Part shown: positions 32,870 to 43,177 of the stretch, piece after piece
Layout: each line of letters starts with the position of its first letter
Position numbering within the stretch: position 1 is the first letter of the stretch
The notes under the pieces: model-generated
Told to the model about the DNA's origin: nothing
Seen by the model: only the letters and a program-made list of their open reading frames with translations
The model's database searches: none
Translations under genes and position numbers: made by a program
Origin: Phytophthora sp. 'mugwort'
Taxonomy: Eukaryota; Oomycota; Peronosporomycetes; Peronosporales; Peronosporaceae
DNA length: 64,000 nucleotides
Direction: 5' to 3'
Assembly (NCBI GenBank): GCA_033558025.1
Contig: JAUCEF010000009.1
Span: forward strand, 1,922,001 to 1,986,000

Positions 32870-35800
32870 TTACTCCACACAGTACATTCCGCGCAGTGTG
32901 CCCAATATCGGCACAATGCTGCCTGCACTGTATCCATCGTAATAAATCACTTCCTTGTACATCTTCTTGAACATTTCCAACTTTTTGCTCTTCGCATGGG
33001 CTGTCGAATTCCCACCGCTGAGACGTCCAGCCGAACTCAGTCGAATAAGCTGATGCAACACAGTCTTCACCTTCGACACAATGTCGCGAGCTAATGACGC
33101 CATTTCCTCCTTCTCGAGCCTCGAATCCCTTTCAGTGGCGAGATTAAACGCCTCATAAGTGTTTAGTAGGATCAGCAACGCGTGCTCGATACCTTCCACG
33201 CGTCCACTAAGGATGTGCAGATCCGCCAGCTCTTGATGAATCAGCACGAAAGTTTTGCCCACCTCCGCTGCGCCGAAGTAACTCAACGCTTTCTCATAGT
33301 GCCGTCTGGCAATCTCCATGCGGCTTGACAGCGCTGACGAGGATCCGTCGCTCTTATCCAAAGCTGGACTCTCCCTCTCAGCTCGCAATGTGCTGGAGAT
33401 CATGCGGCTATAGAACGAGGCAATCTGGTAATGAGTAGATGCAATCTGCTTCTGGTCGCCAAGCTCGGCGTACAGTGACAGCGCCTTATTGAAAACCTTG
33501 AGCGCTTCACTTTCGCGCGTCTTCGTTGGAGAACGGCCAGTAATATCCGCTGCAGAAGTATTACTTGCCACGTCCACGGCCCATACCAAATAGGTCAGGG
33601 CTAACTCACCCTTCACCTTGTTGTGTAAATCCACATCCGCTTTGCTTTGCTTTAGAAGCTGCAAAGCACCCGTGCACAGTTGAATAGCCGTTCGATAGTG
33701 CTCCTCTCTCGAGTCCGCCGGTTTACCTTGAGCGAAAATCTTGTGAAGATGTGCGAGGTTAGCTCGAAGCAGTGCCACATTCACCCCATCTGTAGAACAA
33801 CGACATCGTTAGCATCAGAGCAATACGATTAAAAGTAAGCAAAAAACAAGAGATACCTTCGATGTCGTTAAAGATCTTGCATCCGCGCTCAAACCACCTG
33901 AAGGCTTCCTTGTAATCACGCTTCGCTGAGAGAAAATACTTGCCAAGCTCGTTACTTGCGTTGCCTAATTTCTTCACCATCATGCTACGTAGAAGTAAAC
34001 AATTAACACGCTGTTAGCTGTCTGCCATATCCATCACAAGTCCAAGCCAAATAAGTACGTACAAATACAACTCGGAATCCACTGGTGGTGACAGCGCACG
34101 CAAATACGCAAGGAAGGACAACATCATCAAGCTCTCTTCTCTGCTAACAAGCGTCTTGCTGTCGGAAAATTCTACATCGTCTCCAAATGTCTTGAAAAAT
34201 TCATTTGTGGTGTCACGTAAGTTTGGGAGTTGATCGCGTTTAACACCCGAGATAATATCGTAAAGAATTGTCAATCCGCTACAAACGCTCACAGGCCGTT
34301 GAGCAGCCATATCACCAATCAACCCCAACAAGGAGCAACGGAGCTCCGCGCCAGATATGCAGATAGGTATCTTCCCGTGAGAAAACCCTCCTCGCCCAAC
34401 CCCATCGAAGTCAAGCTTGTCAAGCAGAGCATCAACCACGGCGTCCTGGTCTGGTGATGACAAATCAAGTGGCTGTAAACCTTCAGGGATGGAGCTCAAA
34501 GTTAAGAATTGACTCGCTTCAACCATGCATTTGACTGCATCCATCCACTCGCAGCTGGCAGCGTAAAGCTGCCCCAGTTCGAGACACGCAGAGCTGAATT
34601 TTAGCTGAAGTCGGTGAAGTTCTTCGTCCATAAAGCTCCCCATTTCATCCTCTTCATCTTCTGCTGCTAGCTCTCCTTCACCGACGTCTGCTCCATCAAT
34701 TCCATCGTCACTGTGTGTCAAAGCAGGACCGGAATCTTTTAGAATACATTCTTCAAATAATTTGATACTCGCAAGCAAATATTGTTTTGCCTTCTCGAGC
34801 GATCCGATTGCAGTCTCTCGATCAGAGTCTGCTAAGGTTGCGTCTGTTGACTTGGACGGGTGTAACTGGTTGCATTCACGAAGATATGTATCCGCAAGCT
34901 GCTCACTGATGGACGAACAGATGGAGCTGTGGGCAGTTCCTCCCTTTTGGGCAATCTCACCCAGCAAACTCATGCACGTGCGTAATAATTCTCGCTGGCG
35001 TTGTTGCAATTGGCGTTGCAAGTATGGCGTGCCTGCTGCTAACGAGTTTACAAGCCTCGACGCTCGCGCTGCAAAGCGATAACACAGCATTGCCATCATG
35101 TACTTCCACTTGAGCTGGCTTCCTTGAGAAAGCACATCGACATCATACAGACGCAACGAACTCTCGCCTTCCTTTCGATGAAGCCAGTAGGTGCCATTCG
35201 GTCTGGAACAATTTTCCTGAAGAAATTTGAGCAGCATTGATGCATTCATACTCACATCTTGAACGTCAAACAGGGGGCGACCGGTACCCGACAGATACGG
35301 AATCTGCCGTGTCTCCACAAGCTTGTAGCCTCGGACGAGCCCCTTGGAGTGCATACAGATTGCCAGCTCTGGGATATTGGCAATGACATTGTCCAAGTAA
35401 TAATCCAGCACCGTGCAGAGCGATAATTCCTTGTCCATATCGTGAAGCTTCAGGGAAACAGCCGGGTGTTCCTGATTACTGAATAAAAGAACCTGGCTGC
35501 CTAGAATCTGGAAGAAGCAACAAGTAGACAGCATTTAGTACCAGCGATCTACCAGATATCTCAATCACAAGCATAAACGTCAGGTTCGTACCATTTTTAA
35601 ATCGTTGAATTTCCACTTCAGGATACGTTGGAACGTCTCTGAATCTCCTCCAAATGCTGGAGAATGGTGTGCAGCAGAGGCGAACCAGTTAGTCTCCGTC
35701 GGGATGAAGGGAGGGGGTGATTCATGCTGATTTCCGGATGGTATTGAGTCTGGGTGATGAGGATTGGTCGCTTCTGTGTGAGACTGCGCGGCTGTCCATG

Positions 35801-36878
35801 GTGACGTAAGCCCAGGTATCGAAGGTGGTGACACTGGCAGGTTCATCTCTTCTCCGTCAGGGAGTAACTCGACGCTGTCGCTCGATTTCTTCGCTGAATC
35901 TGCTGGTGCATCCAACGTTGCCGCTTTCTTGTTTTTTTTCGATTTTTTCGACTTCTTGCCATGCTTTTTCGTTTTATTCACGACGTTTCCTTGCTGTTGT
36001 CTCATCTCATGTGTTACCGTCTTGGTCTCTGATGCCGGTAGTTGATTCACTGTGCTCTCATAGATAAACTTCTCATACAACAGCCTCTGCGTCGTCTCCT
36101 CGGACTGCTGTGCCAGTTGTAGGGTATCCTGCGGCAAGTCTTCGAACCCAGCGGGCAGGTCGTTCTCGTTCAGCTCTCCATCCACGACCAACGTGCTGCC
36201 CACTCGATGCACCGCCAAGGACACTCTCGATTGCGAGTATGGCAATTTAAACAGTCTTTTAATGTTCTCCGCCGGTCCTAAGAAGTCTACTTGCTCTTCG
36301 TCCGAGGCGGAGGCCAGCTCCACTCTGCTCCCACGCAGTCGGACTGACAGCTGCGGCTCCTCTTGCGGCGTGAGGTCCCCGAGTCTCAGAGCATTCATAA
36401 AGTCTTGCGACATCTGCGTCGTAGTCTCTGTTTCCATGCCCAGGAAACCTGAGGCCAATTGCTGAGTGGCGCTCTTGGTCTTCCGCTGTCCAGGACTCTC
36501 GGACCCATTGGAGGACGAGCCTGGAGAGCGCGGAGACCCGTCGTCGACTCGATATGGCAGCGTCGTCTGGTTCAGATTCGTGTCTAGTCGGAGCTTCTGG
36601 AACGGGACGATAGCTGAGGAAGTGCGAGGTAGTTCAGAGTGTTGGTCACTGGCATGTCCGCACTCCCAGAGTACTAAGGGGAAATCTGGGGCGGAGGAGA
36701 CGTCGGAAGACGTGCATGGAGGCAGCCGAGGGCTCTGGAGAGAAACGTGCACGCGTTGCTCGCCTCCATCGTCTTCTACCCACACAGACATGTTGTCTGA
36801 GCCCGTGGGACTGCGCGCGGGCGATGCTGGCAGCGAGAAGGACGCCACCACGGGCTGCGCATCGTCGGAGACACGCAT
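32870..36878 (-). CDS. EDRF1: EDRF1 homologue (TPR protein)
   Basis: Four exons on the minus strand: 36878-35592, 35507-34063, 33984-33857 and 33789-32870 (1259 aa). Exon 1 ends in LKWKFNDLKM and exon 2 begins ILGSQVLLFSNQEHPAVSL, the conserved heart of EDRF1 proteins, where a WKFxDIKMLLGS-like string is followed by a short loop and SLRL. Also matching are FLGPAENIKRLFKLPYSQS, SLAVHRVGSTLVVDGEL, LDYYLDNVIANIPELAICMH and NGTYWLHRKEG. The C-terminal third has helical, TPR-like repeats (MMVKKLGNASNELGKYFLSA, ALLRANLAHLHKIF). Exon 1 holds a Lys-rich patch (KKHGKKSKKSKKNKK) that may be a nuclear signal. In animals EDRF1 influences globin expression; the conserved cell role is unknown. Introns are 84, 78 and 67 nt. 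Confidence 0.9.
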
Positions 36879-37482
36879 TGCAGATTGGTTGCAGTTGGGT
36901 ACAAAAGTGATTGGACGATACTCTGACCAATCGCCTCTTCAAGTTTCGAACAAAAGTGCTTCTTTGAAGTTATGAAATATATTATCTCTGAAGTTCTGAA
37001 AACAAATATTGCGGTAAGATATTTTCCTAGACAGCTTTTTAGCAAATTAGGATACCATTCGTGAGAACGCGATTTCAAAATAAGTTTGTGCATGGGGCTA
37101 TCTGTTTCCATTCCCAAAATATCTTGCACTATGCCGTCGCCTAAAGCAGTACGGCTGCTGAGTCAATTGATCTTAATTGTTATTAATACATACTGTAAAA
37201 CCTGAGATTGTGTGCCATCCCTCTAAACACGGCTGCATCCAACTCTGACAACCACTGTTAATATTGCCCAGCCTCCCCCCCACCAATTTGCTGTCTTAGT
37301 GGGGACTTGCCCCACTCCTCTAATAAGGCCCCACCTCTGATTATCATATTTATCAGAGTTGTCAGATCGGAGCCCGCATAAATCAACTGTGACGGCAAGT
37401 GCTTTGGCCATTGGCGAGTCGGTAGTTCACCCTCCTCAGTGAGGACGCCGGACGAGATCAGGAAACCGTTTTTCACCCTTCA
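36879..37482. other. intergenic upstream of EDRF1
   Basis: Contains the EDRF1 promoter at its left edge. Minus-strand frames (37223-37411, 37258-37476) show no known motif. Confidence 0.35.
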
Positions 37483-37842
37483 TTGCCAGTTCCTAGTCGT
37501 AGCGATGAAGCGCAAGTTCACCGGGAAGAGAAGCTGTCTGTAGTCCAACAACTGAAGGCTTCGAGCGCCCGAGCGGTTGCGAATAATCATAAGCTCGATA
37601 GGGAGGCTGCTCGCAAGTGGAGGGGTCAGAAGAACGAGCTCCAGTTTGTCACAGCGGACACTATCGTCTTCCTGGTGGTGGCCGATTTGTCGAGCCCGAC
37701 GAACTTGAATTCCCGCTGCTGAAGATGATCGAGACGCAGCGATTCCGACGATGGCGAGGCTTTTGTCGACAAGATTGCGCCGAGATCGATCTCTAACGAC
37801 ATGCTCGAAGCACACGAGAACCTGGACTTCTTTACTGAACAT
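37483..37842 (+). pseudogene. possible transposase N-terminal fragment (HTH, CENP-B-like)
   Basis: A plus-strand frame has KLSVVQQLKASSARAVANNH followed by DREAARKWRGQKNEL, the shape of the helix-turn-helix start of pogo/CENP-B type transposases. A second frame a little further on gives RFVEPDELEFPLLKMIETQ, which resembles the linker before the second HTH. No DDE domain follows, so this is a degraded piece at most. It is not the transposon found at 39401, whose N-terminal sequence differs. Confidence 0.3.
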
Positions 37843-38148
37843 GACTCACACTGACAATTTGACAGGTTTAAATACCAGGCCAGATTTGTGTTACCGTACG
37901 TAGGATCGACGGTTATCCATTCACCACCGTTTTAGTACTCGTGTTTTGCTAGCTACAACATCAGAAGATTCTGTTTAAGAGCAGCTTACTTAATTTCTTT
38001 TTACGCCTCGCCAGGAATCGATATCTACCCTCTCCTGCAGATCTCTCTACTTACACTTCATCCCTAGTGTATTACGAGACGTACGTCCACTGATAAAAGA
38101 GGAGCGCTCTCGAACGGACAGTCACACTCCTGGAGCCGTAACCACACC

Positions 38149-38982
38149 TTATTCCTCCATTGGTGTCGCTTCCGACTCCGCCTTCGACTTGGATGAGGTC
38201 TTGTGCTGCTTCAGCTCTTGCTGTCCGGGCTCCAACTGTGGCTGCTGTCGATTCTTCTCTTGGTCCTTGATGGTCTTCTTCTGCGCCTCACCGAACGGCG
38301 TCTGCTGCCACAGCGCCTCGAACTCGTCCGGCGTGCCGCTCGAGCACACGGCCTCGTGCTGACCCTTGTCGTCGGCGCCCAAGCGATTCCATGTCGAACG
38401 CAGCTTTTTGCCGTCGACCTCGCGCTCGTGCATGGCTTTCAGACGGCCCGTCGAGTCTTCGTAGCGGCGCCGTGTGCTCGTCACGCGACGGCCCTTGTCG
38501 TCCAGGATGGACGAGTTGCTAAACGAGTAGGACGAGAAGGCGCGTCGCTGCTGGTTGGTTTCTCCGACGTCATCGCCCGTATGAACCAGCGGCGTTTTGG
38601 TCTGGATTGAGTCGGCTTGCTTGCTGGCAGGCGACAATTTCTTCTTCTTGTGCGCGGCCTTCGCGCTAATGTTGTTGACGTTGGCCTTGGCGGTCTGCTT
38701 GTTCGGGTCGTTGTCACGGGCGGTCGACGTCGGGTCCTCTGCATCCGTCGCCTCGCGATGCTGCGACGCTTGACTCTCATCCCGCGCCATCATCGGCAGG
38801 TCCCGGAAGAAATCGTCGTCGTCCACGATGCTTGGAGCCGCCAACATCTCGTTGCCCATATCGAACGGGAAGCGTGGACGGCTCATGACGTCGCTCATGT
38901 GTTCGAGCTCCATCATGGACTGCTCCAGCGACGACATGGGGTACCAGAAGCGCGGTCGGACGAGATCCCACGTGCTGAACAT
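38149..38982 (-). CDS. myeloid leukemia factor (MLF) family protein, copy 1
   Basis: Product of 277 aa from the ATG of MFSTWDLVRPRFWYP (AACCATG context); the frame is open 68 codons upstream (to 39186) but that part reads like leader. The N-terminus has an acidic DDDDFFRDLPMM patch. The C-terminal half carries the MLF1-interacting/MLF signature: FSSYSFSNSSILDDKGRR, TSTRRRYEDSTGRLKAMHER, WNRLGADDKGQHE and TPDEFEALW. The tail is Gln/Lys-rich. MLF proteins are small cytoplasm/nucleus adaptors tied to stress, protein aggregates and transcription in animals. It is identical to copy 2 except for Val in place of Leu in KANxNNI (near 38682). It is transcribed away from the transposon and lies entirely inside the left repeat arm. 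Confidence 0.8.
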   Translation of the reverse strand: MFSTWDLVRPRFWYPMSSLEQSMMELEHMSDVMSRPRFPFDMGNEMLAAPSIVDDDDFFRDLPMMARDESQASQHREATDAEDPTSTARDNDPNKQTAKANVNNISAKAAHKKKKLSPASKQADSIQTKTPLVHTGDDVGETNQQRRAFSSYSFSNSSILDDKGRRVTSTRRRYEDSTGRLKAMHEREVDGKKLRSTWNRLGADDKGQHEAVCSSGTPDEFEALWQQTPFGEAQKKTIKDQEKNRQQPQLEPGQQELKQHKTSSKSKAESEATPMEE

Positions 38983-39186
38983 GGTTGGTATTCTTAAAGT
39001 AGTATTGCTTGGGGTTTGTGGTCGGCTTGGTCGGCTTGATTTCAGCCTTGGCTTGATACTTTTGCTTGTTTGCTTTGAGTTGTAGCTGGCAAATTCGTAA
39101 ATGACCTCGCACGACGGGCCTGAAGCCAGTGGGTCCACTTCAACATGAGCCTCTCGAAGGTTGTCGAATGAAGGCCCAACGCGCAT

Positions 39187-39219
39187 CGAAAATTTGTGAC
39201 GTGTCGCAAAAAATAGTCA
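39187..39219. repeat. direct repeat, copy 1 (33 bp)
   Basis: GAAAATTTGTGACGTGTCGC and the following A-run plus ATAGTCAC recur at 39345-39378, immediately inside the end of the left repeat arm. Copy 1 belongs to the arm and therefore also has a mirror image in the right arm. Confidence 0.8.
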
Positions 39220-39230
39220 CCGATCTGTAG

Positions 39231-39248
39231 GCTTCTCGAAAGATCGAA
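39231..39248. promoter_or_regulatory. heat-shock-element-like site, left arm
   Basis: CTTCTCGAAAGATCGAAC contains the palindrome TTCnnGAA with a further GAA unit spaced by five bases, matching the nGAAn repeat rule loosely. It lies about 250 bp upstream of the MLF start at 38982. Function is inferred from sequence only. Confidence 0.35.
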
Positions 39249-39344
39249 CAGTATTAGCGTGTGCGTTACTACCCTATGGATACAGAGGAAGCGGGTCGTG
39301 TTTTATTTAGAGGTTTGCGGTCGAAGGAAGTGTCAAGGAATTCT

Positions 39345-39378
39345 GAAATTTGTGACGTGTCGCAAAAAAAATAGTCAC
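39345..39378. repeat. direct repeat, copy 2, followed by a second HSE-like site
   Basis: This 34-bp copy of 39187-39219 differs mainly by a longer A-run. It starts two bases after the left arm ends and is followed at 39381-39398 by TTCTCGAAGAAGTCGAGA, again a TTCnnGAA palindrome. The right arm has no such extra copy at its inner end. Confidence 0.7.
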
Positions 39379-39400
39379 GTTTCTCGAAGAAGTCGAGATA

Positions 39401-39418
39401 CAGACAAACCCCTCTATA
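39401..39418 (+). repeat. left TIR of the pogo/Tigger element
   Basis: Eighteen bases, exact inverted match to 41302-41319, with TA immediately outside. Confidence 0.9.
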
Positions 39419-39541
39419 AGGATTGTGTCAGGAAGGGGTTCTATTCTTATAAAGAGGTATTCTTATAGAAGGTGTACCATCCTTTTGGTACGCATTGGCA
39501 TGGATGGTCTTCGTCGCTCACATTTCCCACGCGCCCACAAG

Positions 39542-41101
39542 ATGCCGTCGACCAAGAAATATCGCGCGCGCAACTCGCTCTCAAACAACCAGCGTATTCA
39601 GATCTGCCAGCAACACACGATGTATCCCGCTCTGACGCAGAAAGAGCTTGCGCAGTGGGCCAAGACGACATTCCGACTCACAGAGCGCCCTGGACAGGCT
39701 ACCATATCCAAAATCCTTAAGTCCAGCAAGAAATTGGACGCGACTCCGTTGTCAAAGCTGGAGTCTAAGAAGGAGCGCCAAGCTCGATTCCCTGAGCTGG
39801 ACACTGCATTGGCTTATTGAGTTTCTTGGTGCGGGGAGCACAACGTAGATACGATCAAGGTGAAGGCGCAGCGTTTAGCTGAGCTCCTTGGCATCCCAGA
39901 ACCCTCGCATTGGTCGAACAGATGGCTATACCGATTCAACACGCGTCACCGCTTCCAAGTATTCAAGGTGCACGGAGAGAGTGGTTCGGCTCCGGATGTG
40001 TGCATCGATGCCTTAAAACGGAAGCTGAAGAATTATGAGCTTCGGAATATTTTCAACATGAACGAGTCTGGTTTATTCTTCTCGATGCCACCTGACCATT
40101 CTATTGCGCGAAAGCGGCTTGCAGGCAAAAAGAAGGACAAAAAGCGAGTTACTATCGCGTTTGCCTGTAATGCAGATGGATCGAAGATGCTCCCACCTCT
40201 TTTTGTGGGCAAATCTAGGAAGCCACGGGGCTTCACAAACTTTACAGCGACTGAAATCAACTATACCAACAGCCCAAAGGCCTGGATGACTCGTCTAATT
40301 TTCAGCAAATGGCTGCGAGAACTTAACACATCGTTCAAGTCTTAAAATCGGAAGTGTTTCCTGCTATTAGACAATGCAACCGTACGCGGAGGTTATAGCG
40401 AGGACGAACTATCGCACGTCGAAATTGAATTTTTGCCACCAAACGCAACGAGCAAGTTGCAGCCACTCGACGTGGGGATCGTCGCGGCGTTCAAACGTCG
40501 CTACCGCCATCGTCATATATAGTATGCGTTGGACAAACTAGACGCTAACGCGGGTATGGATTGGGCAACGGCCTCGAAGATCTACAACGCCCCCGTGCAC
40601 CAAGCTATTATGTGGTGCATCGAGTGCTGGAGCAGCATGTCAAGCTCGATTTTTGCTAACTGCTGGAAGCACACTGGAATTCTCGAGCACCATGCGTGTG
40701 AGTATGCTCCAGATGAGCCGGATGAGGAAGCAACTGTCCATGATTTACTCTCGATGGTTAGCCGATTGAGCCTGAATGAACCGATGATTATCGAGGACCT
40801 ACTGAATCCGGAGGAGGAGAACATCAAAGCGGATAAACCAACGGACGAGGACTTTTCCAACATTGGCGACGACTCGGACGATGAGGACCAGGTGATCCCT
40901 GCTAAAGTCACACCAGCAGAGATGACCGCAGAAGAAATTAAGTTGGATATCCAGTGTTTCATCAATTTATCGCCCGCTGTTATGAAAAGGGCTTGCCGAC
41001 TGGCGCGCTGCGTGGTCTGCGCGTTCTGCAGAGTGAGTACCGAGAGGATTGAGTCGCAAGCAGGGGCCGCGTCAGCAAATGTCTCTCCTGAGCTACTTTA
41101 G
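39542..41101 (+). pseudogene. pogo/Tigger transposase, three in-frame stops
   Basis: A single frame of 519 codons runs from ATG 39542 to TAG 41099-41101 with no frameshift but with stops TGA 39818, TAA 40343 and TAG 40520. Order of parts: N-terminal HTH (NQRIQICQQHTMYPALTQKE), CENP-B type second HTH (KVKAQRLAELLGIPEPSHWS), then the DDE domain: FNMNESGLFFSMPPD, KKKDKKRVTIAFACNADGS, LLLDNATVRGG, and FLPPNATSKLQPLDVGIVAAFK. Family members normally have Asp in the first motif (NMDESG); here it is Asn, so the catalytic triad is broken as well. The tail is acidic. Retained reading phase means the copy is fairly young. Confidence 0.9.
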
Positions 41102-41301
41102 GCCGTCCCCAAGCTCGTAGACTTACTTTACAGATTGGTCTTTCTCTATAGTTAAGCACCTCACTAAGGGATATTCTGTTTATTTCATTCCTATATGCTT
41201 ATAGTGGGGGAGAGGGATATTTGTATGAGGCGTGTATGGAGTGGTCAGCTGGGAAAGCGAAAATATTCCTATAAGAGGGAGATTCCCATAGAGGGGGAGA
41301 A

Positions 41302-41319
41302 TATAGAGGGGTTTGTCTG
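41302..41319 (-). repeat. right TIR of the pogo/Tigger element
   Basis: Exact inverted copy of 39401-39418, with TA immediately outside. Confidence 0.9.
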
Positions 41320-41321
41320 TA

Positions 41322-41649
41322 ACGTAATTATGGTTCGGCTGTGCTGTAAGCACTTCGTTGCTTCCTACAGAGTCAAAATTGTGCGTTTATGCCGATTCCT
41401 AGACCGTTCAATTCGACCGACATTTACGTGAATACTGTTCGATCTTGCAGCTAATCTATTTAACTTTTTAACGGTTGCTAGATGTCTAATACTTCATGAG
41501 CCTGGTAGCAACGCCGGTGTCTCCATGAGGTCCGGTGGTTGTACGGGGCTTGCTTGACATAGCAGAAGCCGAGTCCCTTGAATTATTTGTTCCGGCCTCC
41601 GTCGCTCTAGCTTCGCGAGCACCGTTATTTGCTGCATTCCTGTTGACCA
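41322..41649. other. unique spacer between transposon and right repeat arm
   Basis: A minus-strand frame (41731-41486, 81 aa) begins inside the right arm as MRYYPMDTEEAGRVLFRGL and continues into this spacer. The left arm has the same first 27 codons, then diverges. Its origin is not recognised; a retroelement gag remnant is one possibility. Otherwise the spacer has no visible feature. Confidence 0.3.
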
Positions 41650-41743
41650 AATTCCTTGACACTTCCTTCGACCGCAAACCTCTAAATAAAACACGACCCG
41701 CTTCCTCTGTATCCATAGGGTAGTAACGCACACGCTAATACTG

Positions 41744-41761
41744 TTCGATCTTTCGAGAAGC
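41744..41761. promoter_or_regulatory. heat-shock-element-like site, right arm
   Basis: Mirror image of 39231-39248: GTTCGATCTTTCGAGAAG with TTCnnGAA, about 250 bp upstream of the MLF start at 42010. Confidence 0.35.
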
Positions 41762-42009
41762 CTACAGATCGGTGACTATTTTTTGCGACACGTCACAAAT
41801 TTTCGATGCGCGTTGGGCCTTCATTCGACAACCTTCGAGAGGCTCATGTTGAAGTGGACCCACTGGCTTCAGGCCCGTCGTGCGAGGTCATTTACGAATT
41901 TGCCAGCTACAACTCAAAGCAAACAAGCAAAAGTATCAAGCCAAGGCTGAAATCAAGCCGACCAAGCCGACCACAAACCCCAAGCAATACTACTTTAAGA
42001 ATACCAACC

Positions 42010-42843
42010 ATGTTCAGCACGTGGGATCTCGTCCGACCGCGCTTCTGGTACCCCATGTCGTCGCTGGAGCAGTCCATGATGGAGCTCGAACACATGAGCG
42101 ACGTCATGAGCCGTCCACGCTTCCCGTTCGATATGGGCAACGAGATGTTGGCGGCTCCAAGCATCGTGGACGACGACGATTTCTTCCGGGACCTGCCGAT
42201 GATGGCGCGGGATGAGAGTCAAGCGTCGCAGCATCGCGAGGCGACGGATGCAGAGGACCCGACGTCGACCGCCCGTGACAACGACCCGAACAAGCAGACC
42301 GCCAAGGCCAACCTCAACAACATTAGCGCGAAGGCCGCGCACAAGAAGAAGAAATTGTCGCCTGCCAGCAAGCAAGCCGACTCAATCCAGACCAAAACGC
42401 CGCTGGTTCATACGGGCGATGACGTCGGAGAAACCAACCAGCAGCGACGCGCCTTCTCGTCCTACTCGTTTAGCAACTCGTCCATCCTGGACGACAAGGG
42501 CCGTCGCGTGACGAGCACACGGCGCCGCTACGAAGACTCGACGGGCCGTCTGAAAGCCATGCACGAGCGCGAGGTCGACGGCAAAAAGCTGCGCTCGACA
42601 TGGAATCGCTTGGGCGCCGACGACAAGGGTCAGCACGAGGCCGTGTGCTCGAGCGGCACGCCGGACGAGTTCGAGGCGCTGTGGCAGCAGACGCCGTTCG
42701 GTGAGGCGCAGAAGAAGACCATCAAGGACCAAGAGAAGAATCGACAGCAGCCACAGTTGGAGCCCGGACAGCAAGAGCTGAAGCAGCACAAGACCTCATC
42801 CAAGTCGAAGGCGGAGTCGGAAGCGACACCAATGGAGGAATAA
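42010..42843 (+). CDS. myeloid leukemia factor (MLF) family protein, copy 2
   Basis: The 277-aa product is the same as copy 1 apart from Leu in KANLNNI. All MLF features described for copy 1 are present at the same positions, including the TSTRRRYEDSTGRLKAMHER core and the TPDEFEALW motif. The start was chosen at the AACCATG context; the frame is open from 41806. Intact frame in both copies and a synonymous difference (near 42595) beside one conservative replacement suggest that both are functional or that duplication is very recent. The gene converges with the WrbA-type gene at 43178. Confidence 0.8.
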   Translation: MFSTWDLVRPRFWYPMSSLEQSMMELEHMSDVMSRPRFPFDMGNEMLAAPSIVDDDDFFRDLPMMARDESQASQHREATDAEDPTSTARDNDPNKQTAKANLNNISAKAAHKKKKLSPASKQADSIQTKTPLVHTGDDVGETNQQRRAFSSYSFSNSSILDDKGRRVTSTRRRYEDSTGRLKAMHEREVDGKKLRSTWNRLGADDKGQHEAVCSSGTPDEFEALWQQTPFGEAQKKTIKDQEKNRQQPQLEPGQQELKQHKTSSKSKAESEATPMEE

Positions 42844-43177
42844 GGTGTGGTTACGGCTCCAGGAGTGTGACAGTCCGTTCGAGAGCGCTCCTCTTTTATC
42901 AGTGGACGTACGTCTCGTAATACACTAGGGATGAAGTGTAAGTAGAGAGATCTGCAGGAGAGGGTAGATATCGATTCCTGGCGAGGCGTAAAAAGAAATT
43001 AAGTAAGCTGCTCTTAAACAGAATCTTCTGATGTTGTAGCTAGCAAAACACGAGTACTAAAACGGTGGTGAATGGATAACCGTCGATCCTACGTATGGTA
43101 ACACAAATCTGACCTGCTTGTCTAGCTAGAACTATCCGGACCTTCATCACGTGCAACACCTCATCGGCTATTGCTCT

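Larger units (their letters stand above)
37881..39342 (+). repeat. left arm of a 1462-bp inverted repeat
   Basis: This arm is the reverse complement of 41650-43111. Both arms are exactly 1462 bp, positions pair as x + y = 80992, and at least three mismatches were noticed (one each near 37896, 38397 and 38682), so identity is above 99 percent. The arm contains the whole MLF gene, its 3' flank and its promoter. Outside the arm the flanks differ abruptly. Confidence 0.93.
39401..41319 (+). mobile_element. pogo/Tigger-type DNA transposon, 1919 bp, inactive
   Basis: Bounded by perfect 18-bp terminal inverted repeats CAGACAAACCCCTCTATA / TATAGAGGGGTTTGTCTG and flanked on both sides by TA (39399-39400 and 41320-41321), the target duplication of Tc1/mariner-pogo elements. 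It encodes one transposase, now a pseudogene. It sits almost centrally between the two arms of the 1462-bp inverted repeat. Confidence 0.92.
41650..43111 (-). repeat. right arm of the 1462-bp inverted repeat
   Basis: Reverse complement of 37881-39342 with equal length and at least three mismatches (43096 is one). It carries the second MLF gene in the opposite orientation. Confidence 0.93.

Noticed and set aside
38203..39112. Long open frames on the plus strand and in other frames across the MLF gene (and their mirrors at 41880-42789)
   Set aside because: They are antisense or shifted shadows of the MLF coding sequence: Leu/Arg-rich, with no motif, and appear identically in both arms only because the arms are copies.
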